This document shows, piece by piece, positions 9,386-16,266 of a stretch of DNA of 33,528 nt. The number at the start of each line of letters is the position of its first letter. Position 1 is the stretch's first letter. A program made the translations under genes and the position numbers. This DNA is from JAEUMD01 sp937950105 (GTDB lineage: Bacteria > Pseudomonadota > Alphaproteobacteria > Rhizobiales > Hyphomicrobiaceae): assembly GCA_036821845.1 (NCBI GenBank), contig DAISIT010000029.1, forward strand, positions 1 to 33,528, written 5' to 3'. Under the pieces are notes generated by a model. The model was given only the letters and a program-made list of their open reading frames with translations. It had not been told where the DNA came from and made no database searches.

Positions 9386-9490
9386 GGCAAGAACCCGCGC
9401 GTCGGCGCACCGGGTGTTCCAGGCTGGCGGCGCTGCCACGGCTCCGGGCGTGACCTGGATGCGAACTCAACCCAAGGCGGCCGTCGCGCC

Positions 9491-10156
9491 ATGCCGATCG
9501 ATACGACAGAGCAGGCCGGCGAACGCCGCGAGATGATCGCGGCGCTGCAGGCAGCCGCCACCAGACTGCCGTCCGGCTTGCGGGCGGCGGTCGAGTATCC
9601 GGGCGTGCTCGACGCGATGGCAAACGTCCCGCGCGAAGCTTTCGTGCCGGAGGAGAGGCGCGACCTCGCCTACCGGCCGACGGCGCTCGACATCGGCCAT
9701 GGGCAGACCATCTCGCAGCCGTTGATCGTCGCCGTGATGACCGGGCTGCTGCGGCCGGCCCCCGATCACAAGGTACTCGAGATCGGCACCGGCTCAGGCT
9801 ATCAGGCGGCGGTGCTGGCGCGGCTGGTCGCAGATGTCTACTCGATCGAGGTGGTCGCCGCACTTTCCGGGCACGCCGCCGACGTCCTGGACCGCCTCGG
9901 CAGCAGCAACGTGCACCTCAGGGTCGGGGACGGGCGCGGGGGCTGGCCGGAGGCGGCGCCATTCGACGGCATCATCGTCACCGCCGCAGCCGCCGGGGAT
10001 GTGCCCCCGCCACTGCTCGCCCAACTGAAACCTGGCGGAAGGCTGGTCGCGCCGGTCGGGGGCAAGAGCCAGAACCTGATGCTCGCGGAAAAGGATGCCT
10101 CGGGCGCCGTGGTGGTCCATTCCATGCTGCCGGTGCGCTTCGTTCCCCTGATTTGA
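9491..10156 (+). CDS. pcm: Protein-L-isoaspartate O-methyltransferase
   Basis: 221 residues, the usual length. It methylates L-isoaspartyl residues in aged proteins using SAM, starting their repair in the cytoplasm. The family signature is clear: VPREAFVPEERRDLAYRP near residue 47, the substrate loop LDIGHGQTISQPLIVAVMT near 71, and SAM motif I VLEIGTGSGYQAAVLA near 96, followed by the acidic SIEVV after the next strand and LKPGGRLVAPVG near 180. The ribosome binding site is weak (AAGG about 12 bases upstream of ATG 9491). The universal stress gene upstream may share a transcript. Confidence 0.93.
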   Translation: MPIDTTEQAGERREMIAALQAAATRLPSGLRAAVEYPGVLDAMANVPREAFVPEERRDLAYRPTALDIGHGQTISQPLIVAVMTGLLRPAPDHKVLEIGTGSGYQAAVLARLVADVYSIEVVAALSGHAADVLDRLGSSNVHLRVGDGRGGWPEAAPFDGIIVTAAAAGDVPPPLLAQLKPGGRLVAPVGGKSQNLMLAEKDASGAVVVHSMLPVRFVPLI

Positions 10157-10203
10157 CGGCACGGGGCCGGTTTTCTGATCCAGATCAATCACTCCGCGCG
10201 CGA

Positions 10204-10356
10204 ATGACGCAGTTGCGATTGGCACGGGCAACGCTCGCCGGCGTTGCAATTGTTGCGGCTGGTTGCACGTCGCGTGACACAAGAAAATTCTATTACATTC
10301 AGCATCTTGACGACCGGCGCGTGGGGCCGGGAGTGTTGCGCGTTGCAGGCTCGTGA
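10204..10356 (+). CDS. Possible 50-residue lipoprotein
   Basis: Starting at ATG 10204 the frame gives a short lipoprotein signal: MTQLRLARATLAGVAIVAAGC with a good lipobox (VAAGC), then about 29 residues ending at 10356. There is no clear ribosome binding site, and the tail resembles nothing I know. It lies between pcm and the sulfur-globule-like gene, where a non-coding leader is an equally good explanation. An open extension upstream to 10153 overlaps the pcm stop and is unlikely. Confidence 0.3.
   Translation: MTQLRLARATLAGVAIVAAGCTSRDTRKFYYIQHLDDRRVGPGVLRVAGS
10219..10234 (+). promoter_or_regulatory. Weak second sigma-54-like element
   Basis: TTGGCACG at 10219-10226 is a good -24 box, and GC at 10233-10234 gives the required GG-N10-GC spacing, but the -12 box reads ACGC instead of TTGC. 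It lies inside the doubtful small lipoprotein frame. It may be chance. Confidence 0.25.
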
Positions 10357-10402
10357 CTTGTCGCTTCCGGGCAAAACCATTGAATATCAATGAATGCGAA
10401 TG

Positions 10403-10419
10403 TTGGCATGCGCCTTGCG
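10403..10419 (+). promoter_or_regulatory. Sigma-54 (RpoN) promoter
   Basis: TTGGCATG-CGCC-TTGCG matches the -24/-12 consensus (TTGGCACG-N4-TTGCW) closely. GG at 10405-10406 and GC at 10417-10418 are separated by exactly 10 bases. Transcription would start near 10430 and run through an 85-base leader into the gene at 10516. Such promoters need an ATP-driven enhancer-binding activator; its site was not identified. Confidence 0.7.
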
Positions 10420-10515
10420 AATTAGAAGGGCATCGGCACGCCGCCGGTTCGATAGCGGTGATGCAGATCTGGGAAGGAAACAACCGGCGCGAGGCGCCAG
10501 TAAGGGAGTGCGACG

Positions 10516-10914
10516 ATGATGAAGGCAATCAAGATTTCTGCGCTTGCTGCGGCTCTTGCGATCGGTGCGGCTGCGATGCCGACCAGCGCCAGCGCTTGGG
10601 GCTGGGGCGGTCCGTGGAACGACGGCGGCTGGGGCAACGGCAATGGCTGGGGCAACGGCAATGCTTCGGGCAACTTCGGCATGAACTTCGGCGGCAACAT
10701 GTCGGGCAACGGCAATGGCTTCGGCAACGGCTGGGGCAACAACGGCTGGGGCGGCCCGTGGGGCGGCTACCCGGGCTACGGCTACGCTCCGTATGGCTAC
10801 GGCGCTCCCTACGCCTACGCTCCGGCGCCCTACGGCTACGCCCCCTACGGCGCACCGGTCGCTCCGCCGGCTCCGGCCGCTCAGGCCCAGGCTCCGGCTG
10901 CTCCGGCCCGCTGA
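10516..10914 (+). CDS. Secreted Gly/Asn/Tyr-rich protein of the sulfur-globule type
   Basis: 132 residues from ATG 10516 (a second ATG follows directly), with AAGGGAG at 10502-10508. Residues 1-27 form a signal peptide ending in SASA before WGWGG. Residues 28-85 are repeats built of GWGNGN-like units; residues 86-112 are PYGYAP-type Tyr/Pro/Ala repeats; the tail is Ala/Pro. Composition and layout resemble the small structural proteins that coat periplasmic sulfur globules in purple sulfur bacteria, and such proteins are commonly annotated that way in rhizobial relatives. Real sulfur-globule function is not shown by this window. It could equally be a general extracellular or envelope structural protein. 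It is driven by a sigma-54 promoter and ended by a strong terminator, so it is probably monocistronic. Confidence 0.8.
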   Translation: MMKAIKISALAAALAIGAAAMPTSASAWGWGGPWNDGGWGNGNGWGNGNASGNFGMNFGGNMSGNGNGFGNGWGNNGWGGPWGGYPGYGYAPYGYGAPYAYAPAPYGYAPYGAPVAPPAPAAQAQAPAAPAR

Positions 10915-10974
10915 ACTACGCTTCGCTTGCAGGAGGGTGCCGGCTGACCTCCGGCTCGGTACCCGATAGCCTCG

Positions 10975-11005
10975 ACGCCCGCCCTCACCAGGCGGGCGTT
11001 TTTTT
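10975..11005 (+). terminator. Rho-independent terminator
   Basis: A perfect 9-base-pair stem ACGCCCGCC/GGCGGGCGT with a 7-base loop (10984-10990) is followed by seven T residues. It closes the sulfur-globule-like gene and separates it from converging uvrD. Confidence 0.92.
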
Positions 11006-11058
11006 GTGCCGGATCGTCGCGTCGATCGAGGCCGTGAATCCGTCTCGCCGACAAATCC

Positions 11059-13749
11059 TCACGCGCGCTGCACGAAGCTGTCGACGACACGCTTCGAACC
11101 GGCCTTGTCGAAGTCGATCGAGAGCTTGTTGCCGTCGACGTCGGTGATGCGGCCATAGCCGAACTTCTGGTGGAACACGCGCTCGCCGACCGCGTACCGC
11201 GCCGGGCTCGACGACGAGGCGATCAACTCGCCTTCGATAGTGACCGGCGGACGCGGCGCCGAGCGGGCATCGTATCGGGCGGGCTTGGCCGAGCGGCCGG
11301 CCTGTGCGTCGTCGGCGGTGTTGCGCTGGGCGCGCTTCCAGCCGGGCGTGTCGTAGTTGCCGGGCGCGCGGCCACCGGTTTCGTCGGAGCGACCACCGCC
11401 GCCGCTACCGATGCCGCGGTCGAAGCGGCTGGCCCCGAACGGGTTGCCATACGAGTGGCCGAAATTCTGGTAGGCGCCGCCGAACGGGCTCTTCGCCTCG
11501 ACCACGTCGACATTGGCCTCGGGCAGTTCGTCGACGAAGCGAGACGGGATCGCCGACTGGTAGAGCCCGCGGTTGCGGCGGTTCTGCGCGAACGACACCT
11601 TGGCGAGCTTCTTCGCCCGCGTGATGCCGACGTAGGCGAGGCGGCGTTCCTCCTCGAGGCCGGCTTCGCCGCTCTCGTCGAGCGAGCGCTGGTGCGGGAA
11701 CAACCCTTCTTCCCAGCCCGGCAGGAACACGGTGTCGAACTCGAGCCCCTTGGCGGCGTGCAGCGTCATCAGGCTGACGCGTTCGCCGTCGTCGCCCTGC
11801 TCGGTATCCATGACCAGACTGACGTGTTCGAGGAAGCCCTCGAGGGTGTCGAACTGGTCCATGAAGCGGACGAGTTCCTTGAGGTTTTCGAGCCGTGATT
11901 GCGCCTGCGGGCCCTTGTCCGCCTGCCACATGGCCGTGTAGCCGGACTCGTCGAGGATGCGTTCGGCGAGTTCGGTGTGGCGCATGTCGGCAATGTTCGA
12001 GCGCCAGCGCGCAAACTGCTGGATCAGGTCGGCGAGTGCGCGCCGCGCCTTGCCGCCGAGTTCCTCGGTCTCGACGATTTCCATCGCCGCCTGGAACAGC
12101 GGCACGCCGCGCGCCCGCGCCAGCTCGCGCACCGCCTTCAGCGAGGTATCGCCGAAGCCGCGCTTCGGCACGTTGACGATGCGCTCGAACTTGAGGTCGT
12201 TGGACGGATTGAGCGTCACGTCGAGATAGGCGATGGCGTCCTTGATTTCCTGCCGCTCGTAGAAGCGCGGGCCACCGATGACGCGATACGGCAGGCCGAG
12301 CGTGACGAAGCGGTCTTCGATCGAGCGCATCTGGAACGAGGCGCGCACCAGCACGGCGATCTCGTTCAGCCCGTGCTTCTGGCGCTGCAGCTGCTCGATG
12401 TCCTCGCCGATGATGCGGGCTTCTTCCTCGTCGTCCCAGACGCCCGTCACGGTGACCTTGTCGCCCGACGAACCATCGGTGAACAGCGTCTTGCCGAGCC
12501 GTCCGCGGTTCTTCGCGATGAGCCCCGATGCGGCGGCGAGGATGTGGCTGGTCGAGCGGTAGTTGCGTTCGAGGCGGATGACGGTGGCGCCCGGAAAGTC
12601 CTGCTCGAAGCGCAAAATGTTGTCGACCTCCGCCCCGCGCCAGCCATAGATCGACTGGTCGTCGTCGCCGACGCAGCAGATGTTGGGCGAGCCTTGCGCC
12701 AGCAGGCGCAGCCACAGGTACTGGGCGACGTTGGTGTCCTGGTACTCGTCGACCAGGATGAAGCGGAAGCGGCGCTGGTAGTCGGCGAGTACGTCCTTGT
12801 GCTCGGTGAAGAGCCGCAGGCACTCGAGCAGCAGGTCGCCGAAGTCGCAGGCGTTGAGTTCCTTCAGCCGCGCCTGATAGGCGGCGTAGAGATCGCGCCC
12901 CTTGCCGCCGCCGAAGCCGTAGCCCTCGCCGTGCGGTACCTTCTCGGGCGTCAGGCCGCGGTTCTTCCAGCCGTCGATGAGGCCGGCGAGCTGGCGCGCA
13001 GGCCAGCGGTCCTTGTCGAGGTTCGCGGCCTCGATCACCTGCTTCATCAGCCGCAACTGATCGTCGGTGTCGAGGATGGTGAAGCCGCTTTTCAGCCCGA
13101 CCAGTTCGGCATGGCGGCGCAGGATCTTGACGCCGATGGAGTGGAACGTGCCGAGCCACGGCATGCCCTCGACGGCGCCGCCGACCAGCTTGCCGATGCG
13201 CTCCTTCATCTCGCGCGCGGCCTTGTTGGTGAAGGTGACGGCGAGAACCTGGCTCGGCCAGGCGCGGCCCGAGGCGAGGATGTGGGCGATGCGCGTCGTC
13301 AGCACACGCGTCTTGCCGGTGCCGGCTCCGGCCAGCACGAGCACGGGGCCGTCGAGTGCCTCGACGGCGGCGCGCTGCTCCGGGTTCAGGCCCTCGAGAT
13401 AGGGCGGTCCGGCGGCCGGGCGGCCGGCGGCACGCATGGCGCGCTCCGAGATCGACAGCCGCTGCGGTTCGCCCTCGGGCACCGGATCGTGCGCGGGGTC
13501 GTGGCGGGGCGGCGGTGGAGGCGGCAGACCGGGCGACGAGAACGGCAGCCGGCCGTGCGGGCCGCCCGGCGCCTCAGACGTGCCAGCGGGGGAGGCAAGT
13601 GCGGCGTCTTCTTTCGCACGCGAGCGCGCACCGCCGCGACCGCCGCCCGCGGGGCGCGCCGGCGCTTCCGGCAGGTCGAACGGCAGGTCCTCGAACAGCG
13701 GGTTCGCGCCGCCCTCCGTGTTCCCGCTTCGTTTGCGATTCATGGCCAT
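11059..13749 (-). CDS. uvrD: ATP-dependent DNA helicase II, UvrD/PcrA type
   Basis: 896 residues. It unwinds DNA 3' to 5' in nucleotide excision and mismatch repair. Superfamily 1A motifs are all readable: the Q-motif region LNPEQRAAVEALDGPVLVLAG, Walker A GAGTGKT at residues 141-147, TFTNKAAREMKERI, Walker B DEYQDTN, the QSIYGWRGA motif, LERNYRST, LMTLHAAKGLEFD and YVGITRAKK. The C-terminus (VFHQKFGYGRITDVDGNKL) is the Tudor-like domain of PcrA/UvrD. About 115 residues rich in Pro, Gly and Ala precede the helicase core, longer than in E. coli UvrD and probably disordered. ATG 13749 or ATG 13743 could start it; neither has a clear ribosome binding site, and a TATAGT at 13763-13758 would give an almost leaderless mRNA. 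Confidence 0.96.
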   Translation of the reverse strand: MAMNRKRSGNTEGGANPLFEDLPFDLPEAPARPAGGGRGGARSRAKEDAALASPAGTSEAPGGPHGRLPFSSPGLPPPPPPRHDPAHDPVPEGEPQRLSISERAMRAAGRPAAGPPYLEGLNPEQRAAVEALDGPVLVLAGAGTGKTRVLTTRIAHILASGRAWPSQVLAVTFTNKAAREMKERIGKLVGGAVEGMPWLGTFHSIGVKILRRHAELVGLKSGFTILDTDDQLRLMKQVIEAANLDKDRWPARQLAGLIDGWKNRGLTPEKVPHGEGYGFGGGKGRDLYAAYQARLKELNACDFGDLLLECLRLFTEHKDVLADYQRRFRFILVDEYQDTNVAQYLWLRLLAQGSPNICCVGDDDQSIYGWRGAEVDNILRFEQDFPGATVIRLERNYRSTSHILAAASGLIAKNRGRLGKTLFTDGSSGDKVTVTGVWDDEEEARIIGEDIEQLQRQKHGLNEIAVLVRASFQMRSIEDRFVTLGLPYRVIGGPRFYERQEIKDAIAYLDVTLNPSNDLKFERIVNVPKRGFGDTSLKAVRELARARGVPLFQAAMEIVETEELGGKARRALADLIQQFARWRSNIADMRHTELAERILDESGYTAMWQADKGPQAQSRLENLKELVRFMDQFDTLEGFLEHVSLVMDTEQGDDGERVSLMTLHAAKGLEFDTVFLPGWEEGLFPHQRSLDESGEAGLEEERRLAYVGITRAKKLAKVSFAQNRRNRGLYQSAIPSRFVDELPEANVDVVEAKSPFGGAYQNFGHSYGNPFGASRFDRGIGSGGGGRSDETGGRAPGNYDTPGWKRAQRNTADDAQAGRSAKPARYDARSAPRPPVTIEGELIASSSSPARYAVGERVFHQKFGYGRITDVDGNKLSIDFDKAGSKRVVDSFVQRA

Positions 13750-13757
13750 CCGTCGGG

Positions 13758-13763
13758 ACTATA
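13758..13763 (-). promoter_or_regulatory. Possible -10 box for uvrD (near-leaderless)
   Basis: On the minus strand TATAGT lies 8 bases upstream of the first uvrD ATG. A start about seven bases downstream would leave only a few untranslated bases. The -35 region is poor, so this is tentative. Confidence 0.3.
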
Positions 13764-13962
13764 CCACCGCGGCGCTGGCCGGAAGGGCCGGCGGGCCACG
13801 CTCCACAAATGGGTGGCCGCGAGAAAAAATCAAAAAAGCGCGTTAAGTATCACGGGGAACTGAGCGAATGCCGGTTCGGGCCTACAACTGGGGTCATCAG
13901 ATGAAACGAGGCCAGACGGCCTCACCGACCAGCCCGCCAGCCCGAGCCCAGGAGCCGCCGCC

Positions 13963-14241
13963 ATGACCAAGACCTTCGCCAAGACCGCGCTTTCCGCCCT
14001 CGTCGCCGCCGTCGCCCTCGCCGCCCAGACCTCGGGTGCGGCCGCCATCTCCAACAGCGTCAAGTTCGCCTGCATGGCCGACTATTTCTCCTACTGCTCG
14101 CAGCACAGCCCGGAAGGCTCCGGTGTCCGCCAGTGCATGCGCGCCAACGGCCTGAAGCTGTCCAACCGCTGCGTCAACGCGCTGGTCGCCGCCGGCGAAG
14201 TGTCGAAGGCCGAGGTGGCAAGCCGCCGCGCGAGCAACTGA
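13963..14241 (+). CDS. Small exported protein with a Cys-rich repeat (paralogue 1)
   Basis: 92 residues from ATG 13963 with AGGAG at 13950-13954. Residues 1-28 are a signal peptide ending near GAAA. The mature part has four Cys in the order C-x2-D-Y-x4-C-S-Q-H-x10-C-M-x9-R-C-V, which resembles the cysteine-rich repeat known from Golgi apparatus protein 1 (PF00839) and from small alphaproteobacterial exported proteins. It ends in ALVAAGEVSKAEVASRRASN. A close paralogue lies at 21338-21625 with the same Cys positions and nearly the same tail. The four Cys probably make two disulfides in the periplasm. Function unknown. A terminator hairpin follows. Confidence 0.85.
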   Translation: MTKTFAKTALSALVAAVALAAQTSGAAAISNSVKFACMADYFSYCSQHSPEGSGVRQCMRANGLKLSNRCVNALVAAGEVSKAEVASRRASN

Positions 14242-14269
14242 TCCCCAGCCCTTGGGCACGGGTGGCTGG

Positions 14270-14299
14270 AAAGGGGGTGGCCGCGTGGCCGCCCCTTTT
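14270..14299 (+). terminator. Terminator after Cys-rich paralogue 1
   Basis: AAAGGGG-GT-GGCC pairs across a GCGT loop with GGCC-G-CCCCTTTT, giving an 11-base-pair stem with a small internal loop, and ends in four T residues. The ClC gene converges from the other side. Confidence 0.65.
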
Positions 14300-14345
14300 G
14301 CTTTAGCCGCGCGCATCTTGCTTCCGTCGGGACGAAGCGGCGCGT

Positions 14346-16049
14346 TCAGCGGTGCTCCTCGACGCTTGCGGCGACCAGCGCGGCATTGAAGGCATCGAGT
14401 GCGCGCAGGCGGTCAGCCCAGCCGACGACGCGGCTGGTGTCATGTTCGGAAACGACGGCGATGCGGTTCTCGCCGGTCGTGTCGAAGGCGCGCAGCGCCC
14501 GCTCCAGCGTATCGGAGGGGAGCAGCCACGCGCCGCCCGCCGCAGGATCGAAGCGGTCCGGCGTGTCCGTGCCGGCACCGTCGCTCTCGGACATGAAGCT
14601 CGCCACGGTCAGCGAGCGCACGATGCTCTTGTGCGGCCCTTCCCGCAGGAACAGGCCGCGCCGGCCGAGCTGCCAGTGGAAGAAGCTGGCGCCGAGCAGC
14701 GCCTGCGTCAGTGCCACGGCAATGGCGACGGTCAGCAGCAGCGCGATGGTCATGTCGTAGCCGCCGGTCAGCTCGAAGCAGATGAGCGTCGTCGAGATCG
14801 GTGCTCCGAGCACCGCGGCGGCGACGGCGCCCATGCCGAGGATCGCATAGAGGCCGTGACTGGCGCCGACCTCGGGAAACGTCGACGTGGCGATCACGCC
14901 GAACGCAGCGCCGGTCACCGCGCCGAGATACAGCGACGGCGAGAAGATGCCGCCGGCGAAGCGCACCGCGAGCGAAATTGCGGTCGCCGCCGTCTTGGCG
15001 AACAGCAGGGCCAGCAGGGTGAGCAATGGCAGCTTTTGATGCAGCGCCGCGTCGGTCGTCTCGTAGCCGACGCCGAGCACTTCGGGAAAGGCGAGTGCGA
15101 TAATGCCGACGGCGAAACCGCCGAGGCCGGTGCGCAGCGCGAGCGGCATCTCGAAGCGCCAGACGATGCGTTCCGCCGTCATGATCGACAGCTGGAACAG
15201 GATCGCGACCACCGCGCACGTGAGCCCCAGCAGGGCGAAGGCCGGGAACTCCCAGTAGGTCGTGATCTGGTAGTCCGGCACGGCAAAGGCTGCGAAGTTG
15301 CCGAGGTGGATACGGCTGACGATGCCGCCGGCAACGCTGGCGATGACGATCGGCACCAATGCCCGCATGGCGTAGTGCCCGAGGATCACCTCGTGCGCGA
15401 ACAGCACTCCCGCGATCGGCGCGTTGAAGGACGCGGAGACGGCGGCAGCCACGCCGGCGGCGAACAATGCGCGGCGGCTGGCGGCGGGCAAGTGGAAGCG
15501 GTGCTCGAGCCACGAGGCAATGGCGGCGCCGAGATGCACCACGGGGCCTTCGCGGCCCGCACTCGCGCCGGAGCCGAGCGAAAGCACAGCGAGCAATGCG
15601 CTCCAGAACCCGACCTTCGGCTCGATATGGCAGTCGCGCAGCGCCCGCGTCTCGATGACATCGGCGACGGCATGGGCGCGCTTGCCGGGCATATAGCGGT
15701 CGAGCAGATAACCGACCAGCACGCCGCCGAGCATCGGCGCGAGCAGGATGTTCCACCACGGCACGGCTGCCGCCGCCGTGACCACGCGCTCGCTCATGGT
15801 GTGCAGCCACGGCAGCTGCACGATGCCGATGGCCATGCGGAAGCCGAGTGCGGCATAGCCGACCGCAACGCCGACCACCGCGGCCAGCAGCCAGACCAGC
15901 AGCAAGCGCTCGGCCGTGATCTCGGCGAGGCTGGCGGATACTCTTTCGACGACGGCTGTGCGCAGGCCGCCGAGCATGCCCTCGGGCCCGGGATCGCCGC
16001 TTCGGGCGCGATCCGGCGCGGTTCCGTTGCTGTCGCGTCCCCCGCTCAT
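14346..16049 (-). CDS. ClC-family chloride channel or transporter
   Basis: 567 residues, ATG 16049-16047 preceded by GAGGCAGG. An integral inner-membrane protein with about ten hydrophobic spans. The gating-glutamate motif GREGP lies at residues 165-169 (Glu167), and the anion-binding helix start GGIFSPSLYLGA lies near residue 375. In the segment NAPIAGVLFAHEVIL the position matching the internal proton glutamate of E. coli ClC (the second Glu of FIIEEM) is Val, as in channel-type members, so H+ coupling may be absent or altered. The GSGIP motif of the first half is not in its usual form. The C-terminal 120 residues end in a partial CBS-like region (DTLERALRAFDTTGENRIAVV). Likely role: chloride or other anion movement under acid or ionic stress. 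Confidence 0.93.
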   Translation of the reverse strand: MSGGRDSNGTAPDRARSGDPGPEGMLGGLRTAVVERVSASLAEITAERLLLVWLLAAVVGVAVGYAALGFRMAIGIVQLPWLHTMSERVVTAAAAVPWWNILLAPMLGGVLVGYLLDRYMPGKRAHAVADVIETRALRDCHIEPKVGFWSALLAVLSLGSGASAGREGPVVHLGAAIASWLEHRFHLPAASRRALFAAGVAAAVSASFNAPIAGVLFAHEVILGHYAMRALVPIVIASVAGGIVSRIHLGNFAAFAVPDYQITTYWEFPAFALLGLTCAVVAILFQLSIMTAERIVWRFEMPLALRTGLGGFAVGIIALAFPEVLGVGYETTDAALHQKLPLLTLLALLFAKTAATAISLAVRFAGGIFSPSLYLGAVTGAAFGVIATSTFPEVGASHGLYAILGMGAVAAAVLGAPISTTLICFELTGGYDMTIALLLTVAIAVALTQALLGASFFHWQLGRRGLFLREGPHKSIVRSLTVASFMSESDGAGTDTPDRFDPAAGGAWLLPSDTLERALRAFDTTGENRIAVVSEHDTSRVVGWADRLRALDAFNAALVAASVEEHR

Positions 16050-16266
16050 CCTGCCTCGCTCGGGTCACGGGAGCCGTCCAAGGTCAGGCCCGTCCCTGTG
16101 GTCAGGGTGCCCCGGCATCGGCCGGCTCGCAACGCCCGAACGGGCAGGGTCGGCACGCCGGGTGGATTTATGCCGGCGCCTCGCGCATTGTCGTCCGGCC
16201 GAATCAGGCCCGGATCGGGCCGGGCGTCGGCGCGACAGGTTCATTGAACGCCCGGAGGCAGTGCGT
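16050..16266. other. Divergent intergenic region between ClC and AsmA genes
   Basis: 217 bases holding both promoters; no clear -35/-10 pair seen. GGAGG at 16254-16258 is the ribosome binding site that selects the TTG start at 16267. Confidence 0.4.

Noticed and set aside
9386..9420. Possible terminator hairpin after the universal stress gene
   Set aside because: The stem is imperfect and there is no T tract; pcm may be co-transcribed.
11899..13863. 654-residue open frame opposite uvrD
   Set aside because: Antisense shadow of a helicase gene with all its motifs; the translated product has no recognisable domain.
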